Notes: generated by a model from the sequence alone, not told the origin. A stretch of DNA of 64,000 bases from UBA6115 sp040776985 (GCA_040776985.1 JAXGZL010000002.1:806001-870000), one strand, 5' to 3'; positions 44,575 through 53,448 are shown, counted from the stretch's first letter. A program made the numbers and translations.

Positions 44575-45305
44575 GCCGGCTGATCATCTCAGGCGCCTGC
44601 GGGCGGATGGGCCGCATGATCGCCCAGGAGGCAGGGAACGCTAGCCTGCAGGTGGTGGCTGGGGTGGACCGCTGCGGGGAGGCCTATGGCGCCTTTCCCC
44701 TGTTTACCGGCTTTGAGGGATTGCCCAAAGCGGATGTACTGATTGACTTTTCCAGCCCCGGCAACCTGCCCGCGGTGCTGGCCTATGCGCTAAAGGCCAA
44801 ACTGCCCTGTGTGCTGGGCACCACCGGCTATGGGGAGGATGAAATGAAACAGGTGGAAAAGGCTGCGGAAGCCCTTCCCCTGTTCCAGTCCAGCAATATG
44901 TCCCTGGGAGTGTATGTCTTAAGGCAATTGGCCCGGGAAGCGGCCCGGATGCTGCCCGGTTTTGACATAGAAATCGTTGAAAAGCACCATAACCAGAAGG
45001 CGGACAGCCCCTCCGGCACCGCCCTGTCCCTGCTGACCGCGGTCAGCGCCCCTGATACCCTGCCGGTCTTTGGCCGGGAGGGCAAGACCTGCAAGCGCGA
45101 GCCCGCCGAAATCGGCGTTCACGCCATCAGGGGCGGCACGGTGGCGGGCGACCATGAGGTCGGCTTCTATGGCAATCATGAGGTGCTGACCCTCTCCCAC
45201 AGCGCGCAGAGCCGGCTGATCTTTGCCCTGGGCGCATTAAAGGCTGCCGGGTTCATCATCACTCAGCCGCCTGGCCTCTATGGCATGGAAGACCTGCTGA
45301 AGTAG
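44571..45305 (+). CDS. dapB: 4-hydroxy-tetrahydrodipicolinate reductase
   Basis: 244-aa NAD(P)H enzyme for the next step to meso-diaminopimelate. It has ISGACGRMGRMIAQEA, LIDFSSP, LGTTGY, the catalytic EKHHNQKADSPSGTA and GEVGFYGNHEVLTLSHSAQSR-type C-terminal residues. It closes the operon; the next gene is convergent 4 bp away. Confidence 0.97.
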   Translation: MSRLIISGACGRMGRMIAQEAGNASLQVVAGVDRCGEAYGAFPLFTGFEGLPKADVLIDFSSPGNLPAVLAYALKAKLPCVLGTTGYGEDEMKQVEKAAEALPLFQSSNMSLGVYVLRQLAREAARMLPGFDIEIVEKHHNQKADSPSGTALSLLTAVSAPDTLPVFGREGKTCKREPAEIGVHAIRGGTVAGDHEVGFYGNHEVLTLSHSAQSRLIFALGALKAAGFIITQPPGLYGMEDLLK

Positions 45306-45308
45306 TCC

Positions 45309-47471
45309 TCAGCAGTCAAACCACCGGATTTCACCCGGTTCAAGCGCCTGTGTGAAGGCGCTGCCATCCCCCCGGTAGACCTGGGTCTGCTGGGGGGAAT
45401 ATGTGTTGTTGGCCACGCAGAAGCGGCCATTGTCCGGGTAGGCGTGCACCTCACAATCCGGATTATCGGCATACCACTGCTGCAGTTGTCCTTCCGCACG
45501 GGCGCTCCACAGCACAGCGCGGTGCAGCAGCCGCGCGTTCCTGAAGGAATAGGGCAGGCCAGAGAGATACACCGCGCGGCCCTTTTCACATTCGTTCACA
45601 GCCAGCTGCACAGACCGGTCCTTAACGCGCAGCACCTGGGTGTCAGGCAGGGCATAGATGCGGCTCTGCCCCTCGCCAAAGTCAATGGCGTCTCCCGCGT
45701 CCCGGGTGATAAAATGCTCCTCCTGGCTGTCCCAGTTGTATTTGTCATAGTTGAGGGTGAACCCGGTTTCCATCTCAACCCCCAGCTCACTGGCCAGCTG
45801 CAAATAGCGCCCCTGATAGGCATGCCCTGTGGGCTGACCCACGCCGATAAAGCCGCCACCCTGCCGGATGAATCGCCTAACAGCGGTGGTGATCACCGGG
45901 TTTTCCCAGTATTCCCCGCCGGTATGGGCCGTGTCCCCGTCCCCCACGTTGATCAGCACATCAATGCCTGACAAGGCCTCTTCCGGGTTTTCCAGGATGT
46001 CTTCAAAGCTGATAAAGCGCACATCGTAGGGGGCGCCGCTTAAGGCCTCGATCACCCCGGCATAGCTGTGGTTTTCCTTCTGATACAGCGCGTGGTGCAC
46101 CATATGGCAGCCCCAGGCGCGCATTTTCCCCCAGGCGTTAAGGACTGCCACCGTCTTGACGCAGTAGGGTTTGGTGCCGCGCACCTGGGCATACAGTTCC
46201 CGGAATTCCCCGCAGACCTGGGTCACATAGTCAATAAACTCCGGGAAGGCATAGGCCAGCTTCAGATAACCGCCATAGCCAATCCGGTCCACCGGCTTTC
46301 TGAGGATGGCGCGCCGGGCTGTCAGCCAGTTCTCCCGCGCCTCTTTGACGGGGTTGCCCCCTTCATGGAAGGTGTCCGGGAAAAAATAGGGTAGCAGGCG
46401 GCCTTCGGTGTAGCGCACCCCGGGGATGTCGCTGATAAGCCTGAGGGTGGCCCCATTCCCCACGCTGCCCACCACCGCGTCCAGCCCAATGTCCTTGAAC
46501 TCCGGCATAAAGGGCTCGGTGCCAATCCAGTGGTCTCCCAGGAACATCATCGCTTCCTTGCCCAATTCATGGGTGATGTCCACCATCTCTTTGGCCAGCT
46601 TTGCCACTTCCCGGCGCTGGAAAGCCATGAAATCCCGGTATTCCTTGCTGGGCAGACGGTACTGGTTCTGGAAATAGCCTTCATCCACAAGGATTTCAGG
46701 CCGGAAGGGATAGCCCACCTCCCGCTCAAACTGCTCCAGGATATAGGGGGATACCGAAGCGGAATAGCCATACCAATCCACAAACTTCTGGCGGTTCTGC
46801 TCATCAAACACCAGGGTGAACTGATGAAAGAAGGTGGTGAAGCGGATCACGTCCACATAGGGGTGCTGGGCGATGTACTCCCGCAGGCGCTGCATGGCCC
46901 TTTTTCTGGTCTTTGGCTGTCGCACATCAAAGGTGATCTGGTGCTCCACATTTTCCCAGGAATTGACCACGGCGTTGTACATGTGCACCGGGTCCCAGAT
47001 CAGATAGGCTAGGAACGACACGGTGTAGCTGTGGTAGGGCTGGGGATAGTGGATAATGACCTTCCCATCCGCATAGTCCCAGGCGTCGGCTGGCAATGGT
47101 TTCCCTGTGCTCCGGTCCATCACCTCCCACCAGCGCTTCATGTCATCCCGCTGGTTGATCTGCATGAGTTCAGGGGACACGCCCTTTAGCAGCGGGATAT
47201 GAAGAGGCCCCTCCCCCGCCGTGTAAAAATCGCTCATCAGATAGCACTGCTGCACCTCCTCCGGGTGCGCCAGCGCCCAGGGGTTGTCCTTGCGGGTGGT
47301 GTAGTAGGTGGCGTAGACCTTGCAGCCGGTCTGGCTCAACTCCTCCGGAAAGGCGGTGCCGTCACAGTCGCGGATGGCGTCCACCCCCCAGCGCTCAATC
47401 AGCTCCAGGGTTTCCGGAATGACATCCACATCCGTGGGAATGGTGACCCGCCCTTTGTTCATCGTATCCAT
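45309..47471 (-). CDS. GH112 1,3-beta-galactosyl-(N-acetyl)hexosamine phosphorylase
   Basis: 720-aa enzyme that splits Gal-beta1,3-HexNAc (lacto-N-biose or galacto-N-biose) with phosphate to Gal-1-phosphate and the hexosamine. The start KGRVTIPTDVDVIPETLELIERWGVDAIRDCDGT is diagnostic. The general-acid Asp is Asp313 in LGDHWIGTEP, the same number as in the Bifidobacterium enzyme. Some clostridial GH112 enzymes act on galactosyl-rhamnose; that cannot be told apart here. AAAGGAG precedes the ATG. It is the last gene of an ABC importer operon, so the disaccharide is taken up whole and cleaved inside. Confidence 0.93.
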   Translation of the reverse strand: MDTMNKGRVTIPTDVDVIPETLELIERWGVDAIRDCDGTAFPEELSQTGCKVYATYYTTRKDNPWALAHPEEVQQCYLMSDFYTAGEGPLHIPLLKGVSPELMQINQRDDMKRWWEVMDRSTGKPLPADAWDYADGKVIIHYPQPYHSYTVSFLAYLIWDPVHMYNAVVNSWENVEHQITFDVRQPKTRKRAMQRLREYIAQHPYVDVIRFTTFFHQFTLVFDEQNRQKFVDWYGYSASVSPYILEQFEREVGYPFRPEILVDEGYFQNQYRLPSKEYRDFMAFQRREVAKLAKEMVDITHELGKEAMMFLGDHWIGTEPFMPEFKDIGLDAVVGSVGNGATLRLISDIPGVRYTEGRLLPYFFPDTFHEGGNPVKEARENWLTARRAILRKPVDRIGYGGYLKLAYAFPEFIDYVTQVCGEFRELYAQVRGTKPYCVKTVAVLNAWGKMRAWGCHMVHHALYQKENHSYAGVIEALSGAPYDVRFISFEDILENPEEALSGIDVLINVGDGDTAHTGGEYWENPVITTAVRRFIRQGGGFIGVGQPTGHAYQGRYLQLASELGVEMETGFTLNYDKYNWDSQEEHFITRDAGDAIDFGEGQSRIYALPDTQVLRVKDRSVQLAVNECEKGRAVYLSGLPYSFRNARLLHRAVLWSARAEGQLQQWYADNPDCEVHAYPDNGRFCVANNTYSPQQTQVYRGDGSAFTQALEPGEIRWFDC

Positions 47472-47482
47472 GCAGCGCTCCT

Positions 47483-47659
47483 TTATCGATAGGATCGGTT
47501 GTACACATACAGGCACAGGATAATCCCCGCAAGCCCCAGCAGCATCAGCAGGGTGCCCTCATAGCTGATGCGCTTCTGCCCGATGACCACCAGGGCCACG
47601 CAGGCCAGAAAAAACAGAATGCCAAGGCCCGTCCTGATCTTTTTCCATCTGTATTCCAT
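47483..47659 (-). CDS. Small two-helix membrane protein (DUF6903-like)
   Basis: 58-aa ORF too small for most gene callers. A basic start (MEYRWKKIRTG) is followed by two hydrophobic helices (about 12-26 and 34-53) joined by GQKRISYEGT, and a short basic tail. AAAGGA precedes the ATG. It lies between permease 2 and the GH112 gene with no room for anything else, and stops 11 bp before the GH112 start. Size and layout resemble the DUF6903-type proteins near sugar importers; I am not certain of that name. Function unknown. Confidence 0.72.
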   Translation of the reverse strand: MEYRWKKIRTGLGILFFLACVALVVIGQKRISYEGTLLMLLGLAGIILCLYVYNRSYR

Positions 47660-47663
47660 CGTC

Positions 47664-48545
47664 TTATCCTTTCAGGCCGCCCAAGGTCATCCCCTGGGTC
47701 AGCTTGCGCTGAACCAGGATGTACAGAATCAGGGTGGGCAGCATCACCATCACAAGACCCGCATACATCTGGCCGTACTGGGCCGCGGCGTTCTGTGCCT
47801 TCATCAGGTTCATCAGCCCAACCGGCAGCGTCTTGGGCCCGGTGGGGCTTGACAGCAGGGTCATGGAGATAATGTACTCGTTCCAGAAGGAGAGGAAGTT
47901 AAACAATATCACCGTGATGATGCTGGGGCGCGCCATGGGGAAGATCGCCTTCATCATGGTCTTGCCATAGCCCGCGCCATCAATATAGGCTGCCTCCTCA
48001 AAATCCCTGGGCAGGGTGGCAAAGTAGCCGGACAGCAGGTAAATCGTGAAGGGCAGCGCCGTCGCCGCATACACCAAAGCCAGAATAAAAATGTTGTTTA
48101 AAAAGAAGGCGGCAAGGCCCATGCCGCGCAGGCCCCGGTCCGCATCCACCAGCATCAGGAAGATGGGCACCACGATGTAGTTGACGTTGATAAACAGCCC
48201 GCCCATGAACATCACCCGGAACAGCTTCCTGAAGCGGAAGCGGAAGCGGCTCAGGACGTAGGCTGCTGGCAGGGCCACCACCAGCAGCATTGCCAGCGCC
48301 ATCGCGGTCACCAGAACGCTGTTGAGCATGTATTCGCCCATGCGCGCCTTGGTCCAGGCGTCGGCGAAGTTCTGCCAGAAAAGCCCCAGGGGCAGCGACC
48401 AGGGATGACCATAAAACTCGTGGTTCTGCTTGAAGGAGGCCATCATCACCCAGCCCACCGGCACCAGAATACTGATAGCCAGGATCACCAGCACTACATA
48501 AATAAAGCCCTTGTATGCCCGGTCAGTGTTTTTTGCGCTTTGCAT
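47664..48545 (-). CDS. Carbohydrate ABC transporter permease (MalG-like)
   Basis: 293-aa inner-membrane permease with six helices. The EAA loop is visible near 190-210 (LPRDFEEAAYIDGAGYGKTMMKAIFPMARP). The end (LTQGMTLGGLKG) is usual for MalG-type permeases. It is 9 bp after the MalF-like partner. No ATPase gene lies in this operon, so a shared MsmK-like ATPase elsewhere must serve it. Confidence 0.95.
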   Translation of the reverse strand: MQSAKNTDRAYKGFIYVVLVILAISILVPVGWVMMASFKQNHEFYGHPWSLPLGLFWQNFADAWTKARMGEYMLNSVLVTAMALAMLLVVALPAAYVLSRFRFRFRKLFRVMFMGGLFINVNYIVVPIFLMLVDADRGLRGMGLAAFFLNNIFILALVYAATALPFTIYLLSGYFATLPRDFEEAAYIDGAGYGKTMMKAIFPMARPSIITVILFNFLSFWNEYIISMTLLSSPTGPKTLPVGLMNLMKAQNAAAQYGQMYAGLVMVMLPTLILYILVQRKLTQGMTLGGLKG

Positions 48546-48554
48546 CTCTGCCTC

Positions 48555-49448
48555 CTAAAACTCCAGCGGCTCGCGCCGGGTCACGCCGTTCAAAATGCCG
48601 CTTAAGGCAAAGCTGAACAGGAAGACCACCACCCCGATCGCCATGCCATAGCCGTAGGTGGAGTTGGTATAGGCCTGCTTGTACATATAGCTCAAAAAGA
48701 CCTCCGTGCTGCCGTCAGGTCCGCCGCCCGTCATGGCGCGCACAAACAGGAAGCTGAGGTTGATGCTGGAGATGATGAAAAAGGTCAGGGTGGTCCTGAT
48801 GTTGGTCCAGATCAGAGGCAGTGTGATGCTGAAAAACTGCCTGCCCCGGCCCGCCCCCTCCAGCCCCGCGCTTTCATAGAGGGACTCGGGGATGGAAGCC
48901 ATGGAGGCCATGTACATCACCATGTAATAGCCCACCGCCTGCCAGATCATGGCCCCGGCCAGGGAGTAGATCACAATGCTCTGGGTGCCCAGCCAGTAAA
49001 CCGGTTCCGCGTCCGCCGGGCGGAACAGGGAAAGCATGCTGTTCAAAAGCCCGTTGTTGGCGTCATAAATGGCGCTGAAAATAGCGCTGATGATGACCAC
49101 GGACAGGATATTGGGGATATAAAACACCACCCGGAAAAAGTTCTGCCCGCGGATCTTCTCACGGGAAAGCACAGCGGCAAAGAACAGCGCCAGGGTGATG
49201 GTGATGATGCTGACTAGAACGATCAGCAGCACCGTGTTCTGGAAGGACTGGAGAAAGTTCCTGTCCTCCGCCAAAATGCGGAAGTTGTTCAGCCCCACAA
49301 AGGTGCGCTTGTTGGAAAATCCGCCCCACTTGTACAGGGACATGCGAAAGACATTGATGGTGGGCAGGACCATGAAAACAACAAACAGGGCAATCGCGGG
49401 TGTCACACACAGCGCGATAAACCTTCCCCTGCCTTTCTGTTTGTCCAA
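48555..49448 (-). CDS. Carbohydrate ABC transporter permease (MalF-like)
   Basis: 297-aa permease with six helices. N-terminal RFIALCVTPAIALFVVFMVLPTINVFRMSLYKWGG and the EAA loop IPESLYESAGLEGAGRGRQFFSITLPLIW are typical. It pairs with the MalG-like permease. A very stable hairpin separates it from the binding-protein gene upstream. Confidence 0.95.
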   Translation of the reverse strand: MDKQKGRGRFIALCVTPAIALFVVFMVLPTINVFRMSLYKWGGFSNKRTFVGLNNFRILAEDRNFLQSFQNTVLLIVLVSIITITLALFFAAVLSREKIRGQNFFRVVFYIPNILSVVIISAIFSAIYDANNGLLNSMLSLFRPADAEPVYWLGTQSIVIYSLAGAMIWQAVGYYMVMYMASMASIPESLYESAGLEGAGRGRQFFSITLPLIWTNIRTTLTFFIISSINLSFLFVRAMTGGGPDGSTEVFLSYMYKQAYTNSTYGYGMAIGVVVFLFSFALSGILNGVTRREPLEF

Positions 49449-49479
49449 ATCGGGCCTCCTTGTGGTTCTCCTGTCAAAA

Positions 49480-49509
49480 CCTGGCGGGCGGACAAAGCCG
49501 CCCGCCAGG
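49480..49509 (-). terminator. Intra-operon hairpin between sugar-binding protein and permease
   Basis: A perfect 12-bp GC-only-type stem (CCTGGCGGGCGG / CCGCCCGCCAGG) with a 6-nt loop, then TTTTG on the minus strand. As with the amino-acid importer at 2.6 kb, it probably gives more binding protein than permease. Confidence 0.7.
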
Positions 49510-49531
49510 TAGGGTTATCGGTGATTAAAGA

Positions 49532-50827
49532 TTATTTGAGCGCTTCGCGCAGGCGGTCGCTGGCAACCTTGATGCCTTCCACCCACTCGTCCCGGGTCTT
49601 GTCGCCGGACACCAGGGAGTTCACGGTCTGAAACACGACGTCGCCGATGTTGACGCCTTCCACAGGCTCGGTGGCGGCAAAGGCGCCCAGGGCGGCCTTG
49701 GCGCCGTGGTCATACAGGGAGTAGAACAGCTTGTTGTTGCCTTCCAACTTGTCAGCAAAGCCGACGATGGGCTGAATGGCGCTGCCCTTGGCAAAGAGCT
49801 CCGCCGCCTTGTCAGAGTACAGGAAGGCGATGAACTGCTTGGCCGCCTCGGGGTTCTGCGCCTCGGCGGGGGACCAGACCTGCTCAAACCAGGTATAGCT
49901 GTAGCGGTCGCCGCCCTTTTCCAGGGCTGGCAGGGCCATGAAGCCCCAATCAAAGCCTTCAGCGCGGGGGGCATCCTTCATTTCATCGATGACCCAGGTG
50001 CCATTGGGCATGAACAGCGCCTTGTTGTCCAGGATCAGCTGCTGGTTCTTCAGGTAGTTCTCGTTGTTGGCGTTGGAGGGAACGGATTTCTCGGTGTAGG
50101 TGGCCAACTTGGCAACCAGGTCAAAGGCCTTCTGCGCTTCCGGGCTGTCCCAGATGCCTTCGGCGTAATGGGTGGCCTTCTCAAAGAACTCGGGGCCGCC
50201 CACTTCAAACAGCAGGGCATAGAAGAAGGCGTCAAAGTAGCCGGCGGTGGGATAGGCAAACAGGGCAATGCCTTCTTCTGCGGCCTTGTCACCCAGGGCC
50301 CACATGTCGTCCCAGGTCTCCGGCAGCTCCCAGCCCTTCTGGGTGAAGAGGTTGGCGTTGTAGAACAGGCCGCAGGGGCTGTAGAACATGGGGGCCAGAT
50401 AGGTCTTGCCATCGTTGTAGGGGTTGGTCAGGCCGCTCTCAGTGAAGCCGCCGGCGATCTTGTCCTTCACCAGCTTCTCTTCGCCGGGCACCTTCATGGA
50501 AAGCACATCGGTCAGGTCGTTGAGCAGGTTTTCCTTAATCATGGTTTCCGTCAGCGCCGCAGGGCGCTCGGTGGCCAGATGCACCACGTCCGGGTAATCT
50601 CCGCCCTTCATGGAAGCGCCGATGACATCTTCCAGGTTCTTGTCCGTCACCAGCTCCACCTTGATGCCGGTGAGCTCGGTGAAGGCCGCGGTGACATCCT
50701 GCCAGATCTGGGCGCCGTAGGCAGTCTCAATCGCCGCCACTTTCAGGGGGGCTTCCTGGGCCAGCGCCGGGGCAAACAGCCCGACGGCCAGCAGCAGGGC
50801 CAGGGTTAAACTGATCAGTTTACGCAT
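49532..50827 (-). CDS. Sugar ABC transporter, substrate-binding protein
   Basis: 431-aa extracellular binding protein of SBP family 1. The signal peptide MRKLISLTLALLLAVGLFAPALAQ has no lipobox cysteine, odd for a Gram-positive binding protein. The body has IWQDVTAAFTELTGIKVELV, GLFYNANLF and a tail with WNPAEAQ-like repeats. AAAGGAGG precedes the ATG. The GH112 gene in the operon points to a galactosyl-hexosamine ligand, such as lacto-N-biose or a mucin-core disaccharide (inferred). Confidence 0.92.
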   Translation of the reverse strand: MRKLISLTLALLLAVGLFAPALAQEAPLKVAAIETAYGAQIWQDVTAAFTELTGIKVELVTDKNLEDVIGASMKGGDYPDVVHLATERPAALTETMIKENLLNDLTDVLSMKVPGEEKLVKDKIAGGFTESGLTNPYNDGKTYLAPMFYSPCGLFYNANLFTQKGWELPETWDDMWALGDKAAEEGIALFAYPTAGYFDAFFYALLFEVGGPEFFEKATHYAEGIWDSPEAQKAFDLVAKLATYTEKSVPSNANNENYLKNQQLILDNKALFMPNGTWVIDEMKDAPRAEGFDWGFMALPALEKGGDRYSYTWFEQVWSPAEAQNPEAAKQFIAFLYSDKAAELFAKGSAIQPIVGFADKLEGNNKLFYSLYDHGAKAALGAFAATEPVEGVNIGDVVFQTVNSLVSGDKTRDEWVEGIKVASDRLREALK

Positions 50828-50998
50828 GGGGGTTCCTCCTTTTTAATTAAGAGCCTTGTGACGCCTTTCGCGCCACTTGTATGAAATAATATTGACACTT
50901 CCCACAAAGAACATCAACTTGATTATTGTTATCTACTTTATGTTTCTTGCTTTGCATGATAAACTACAGGCAAAGACAAGGCTGAAGGAGGACAGATC

Positions 50999-51859
50999 AT
51001 GGGCAATATCCGCTATGAGGTGGACCCGCCGGAGGGCGACGCGCCCATCTGGCCGCTGTATATCTCGGTCTCGGAGTATGACCATACCTGGCATTCCATC
51101 CTGCACAGCCACGCCAACGCGGAAATTTTCTACTGCCTGGCCGGGGAAGGGCGCTTTAAGGTGGAAAACGAGGACATCCCTGTCAGCAAGGATGACCTGA
51201 TCATCGTGAACCCCAACATCGCCCACACGGAGTACTCCCTGGAGGACAGGCACCTCTCCTACATCGTGGTGGGGGTGAAAGGGGTGTCCTTCCGCGCCAA
51301 AAACGGGGAGGAAGTCAGCTACCAGGCCCTCAACTACGCCCAGAACCGCCAGGACCTGCTGCCCTATTTCAATTCCCTGGTGTCAGAAGCGGACCGGCGG
51401 GAGGCGCATTACGCCGAAACCTGCTATCACATCCTGCAGGTGCTTCTGATCAAGCTCCAGCGCCATGAGCATTTTTCCGCCGAATACATCACGCCCAAGA
51501 AGATCACCAGCCCCGACTGCCTGGCGGTCAAGCGCTACATTGACGCCCACTACGCAGAACAGCTGGATCTGGACAGCCTGGCCAGAATCTCCCACATGAG
51601 CAAGTTTTATCTGGTGCATTCCTTTCAGAAGGAGTTTGGCATCTCCCCCATCAACTACCTGATGCGCCGCCGCATCCGGGAGGCCTGCCAGCTCCTCACC
51701 CACACAAACCACCTGCTGAGCGATGTCAGCCACATGCTGGGCTTCTCTTCCCCCAGCTATTTCTCCCAGGTTTTCAGGCGCATCATGGGCACATCGCCCC
51801 GGGCTTACCGCCAGGCCCTGCGCACCTCAAACAACAACGGCAAATCAAAAAACGCCTGA
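50999..51859 (+). CDS. AraC-family regulator with cupin sensor
   Basis: 286 aa. An N-terminal cupin (HSILHSHANAEIFYCLAGEGRFKVENE) senses a ligand and the C-terminal AraC domain carries two helix-turn-helix units (LDSLARISHMSKFYLVHSFQKEFGISPINYLMRRRIREA, SDVSHMLGFSSPSYFSQVFRRIMGTSPRAYR). GAAGGAGG precedes the ATG. It is divergent from the GH112 transport operon with 171 bp between, the place for its operator, so it most likely controls that operon by a galactosyl-hexosamine or sugar signal. Confidence 0.92.
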   Translation: MGNIRYEVDPPEGDAPIWPLYISVSEYDHTWHSILHSHANAEIFYCLAGEGRFKVENEDIPVSKDDLIIVNPNIAHTEYSLEDRHLSYIVVGVKGVSFRAKNGEEVSYQALNYAQNRQDLLPYFNSLVSEADRREAHYAETCYHILQVLLIKLQRHEHFSAEYITPKKITSPDCLAVKRYIDAHYAEQLDLDSLARISHMSKFYLVHSFQKEFGISPINYLMRRRIREACQLLTHTNHLLSDVSHMLGFSSPSYFSQVFRRIMGTSPRAYRQALRTSNNNGKSKNA

Positions 51860-51871
51860 GTGATTCAGGCG
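51846..51871 (-). terminator. Terminator after mgtE
   Basis: Minus strand CGCCTGA-ATCAC-TCAGGCG then TTTTTTG. One arm and the T-run lie in the end of the convergent AraC gene. Confidence 0.75.
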
Positions 51872-51886
51872 CGGGATTTATAGTAA

Positions 51887-53239
51887 TCAGGCGTTCAGGA
51901 TATACTTGGACGCGATGGTGAAGAAAATAAACAAGCTGCTGGCGTCAACCAAAGTGGTGATCAGCGGGGACGCCGCCAATGCCGGGTCCAGTTTCACGCG
52001 CTGGGCCAGCAGGGGCAGCATGCAGCCAATGGACTTGGCGATGATGATGGTGGCGTAAAGGCTGACGGAAATCACCGCTGAGAGGATGATGGTGGCATGG
52101 TTGATCAGCATCAGGCGCAGGAAGGTGGTGGCAGACATCACAAAGCCCACCAGCATGCCCACCCGTACCTCCGTCCACACCACCTTGGGCAGGTCATGGA
52201 AGCGCACCTCGCCCAAGGCAATACCGCGGATCATCAGGGTGGAAGCCTGCTGGCCGCAGTTGCCGCCGCTGTCCATCAGCATGGGGATGGAGGCGGATAG
52301 CAGGATGTTGACCGCCAGCACGCTTTCAAACCGGGCGATGATGGCGCCTGAAATAATGGAGGTGAACATCAGGATCATCAGCCAGGGCAGGCGGTTGCCG
52401 GCCAGCTTCCACAGGCTGGTCTTAAAATACGGCTCCTCCGCGGGCGCCAGACCGGACATCTTCTCAAAGTCCTCGGTGTTCTCTTCTTCAATGACGTCCA
52501 TGATGTCGTCACTGGTGATGATGCCCACCATCCGTCCCTCCCCGTCCACAACGGGAATGGACAGCATGTGATACTTGCGCACGGTGTCGGCCACCACTTC
52601 CTGGTCGTCCAGGGTGGTCACCACGATCATGGAGGGGTCCATCAACCGCACCAGGGGCGTGTCCTCCGGCACCACCAGGGCCTTGTGCAGCGGAATGGTG
52701 CCGATCAGCTTCCGCCTCTTATCCACCAGGTACAGGGTGTAGACCGTTTCCTTGTCCACCCCGGTTTCCTTGATGGTCTGAAGCGCGTCCCGCACCGTCA
52801 TCTCTGGGCTGAACTCGCAGTATTCAATCGTCATCAAAGACCCGGCGGAGTTCTCCGGGTACTTCAAAAACTGATTGATGATGCTGCGGGTTTCCGGGTT
52901 GGTGTTCTGCAGCACCCTTTTGACCGCGTTGGCCGGCAGCTCCTCCAGGAAGTCCACCGCGTCATCCAGGAACATCTCATCAATCAGCGCTGTGATTTCC
53001 TTGTCCCCGATGCTTTCCACCAGGGTTTCCCGCTGGTCGGAATCCATGTAGCTGAACACCTCTGCTGACACATCCTTGGGCAGGATGCGGAACATGAGCA
53101 GCAGGTTCTCCCGATCCAGCTTCTTCATGTATTCAGCAATGTCCACCGGGTTTATCATCATCAGGGCGCCGCGCATTTGCCCATGGCGCTTATCCGCCAT
53201 CAGGCGGTCTAAGGTCTGTTCAATTCTCTCCCAGTCCAT
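51887..53239 (-). CDS. mgtE: Magnesium transporter MgtE
   Basis: 450-aa Mg2+ channel. The N domain (residues 1-130) has FLEELPANAVKRVLQNTNPETRSIINQFLKYPENSAGSLMT, two CBS domains follow (about 135-255), then five membrane helices (PWLMILMFTSIISGAIIARFE ... GNCGQQASTLMIRGIALGE with the selectivity segment GGNCGQQ). N and CBS domains close the channel when Mg2+ is high. The gene lies behind a long leader with a small ORF and a terminator, so it is probably controlled by attenuation too. Confidence 0.96.
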   Translation of the reverse strand: MDWERIEQTLDRLMADKRHGQMRGALMMINPVDIAEYMKKLDRENLLLMFRILPKDVSAEVFSYMDSDQRETLVESIGDKEITALIDEMFLDDAVDFLEELPANAVKRVLQNTNPETRSIINQFLKYPENSAGSLMTIEYCEFSPEMTVRDALQTIKETGVDKETVYTLYLVDKRRKLIGTIPLHKALVVPEDTPLVRLMDPSMIVVTTLDDQEVVADTVRKYHMLSIPVVDGEGRMVGIITSDDIMDVIEEENTEDFEKMSGLAPAEEPYFKTSLWKLAGNRLPWLMILMFTSIISGAIIARFESVLAVNILLSASIPMLMDSGGNCGQQASTLMIRGIALGEVRFHDLPKVVWTEVRVGMLVGFVMSATTFLRLMLINHATIILSAVISVSLYATIIIAKSIGCMLPLLAQRVKLDPALAASPLITTLVDASSLFIFFTIASKYILNA

Positions 53240-53277
53240 CGTGAATCACCTCCGCTTCTGACTTGGTCTGACAAGTG

Positions 53278-53310
53278 AAAAAAGCACTATGCCCGGGCTA
53301 AGCAAGTGCG
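53278..53310 (-). terminator. Attenuator terminator in the mgtE leader
   Basis: Minus strand GCACTTGC ... GGGCATAGTGC, stem GCACT / AGTGC plus an inner TGC / GCA with a bulged T, then TTTTTT. Ends about 40 bases before mgtE and after the leader ORF. Confidence 0.65.
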
Positions 53311-53336
53311 GACGACTACAGATGCAGAAATGAAAG

Positions 53337-53414
53337 CTATATAGGCAGCGCGACAGGGACGCGCCGACTTCGGGGAATCTCTTCCATTGCCTGGCATCGG
53401 ACACCGTCGCCCAT
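53337..53414 (-). CDS. Putative 25-residue leader peptide upstream of mgtE
   Basis: ORF of 25 codons (start MGDGVRCQAMEE, end RVPVALPI) with the strongest ribosome site of the region (AAGGAGG, nine bases before ATG). It begins about 35 bases after a good promoter and ends about 25 bases before a terminator stem. The last sense codon is the rare ATA, after CCT proline. Its second half holds the stem GCGCG / CGCGC. Conserved M-box bases are not seen. An attenuator role is inferred from layout only. Confidence 0.5.
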   Translation of the reverse strand: MGDGVRCQAMEEIPRSRRVPVALPI

Positions 53415-53448
53415 TTATCGCCACCTCCTTGTATTAATTGCATAGAGA

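Noticed and set aside
50828..50998. AraC operator or paired promoters in the AraC/transporter intergenic space
   Set aside because: Several AT-rich -10-like hexamers exist, but none has a convincing -35, and I could not find a clear direct repeat.
53240..53440. M-box (ykoK) riboswitch before mgtE
   Set aside because: The conserved blocks of that class could not be found by eye; a covariance search is needed to be sure.
53246..53443. A 65-codon frame across the mgtE leader
   Set aside because: It starts at an ATG with no ribosome site and runs through the attenuator; the 25-codon frame has AAGGAGG and a better position.
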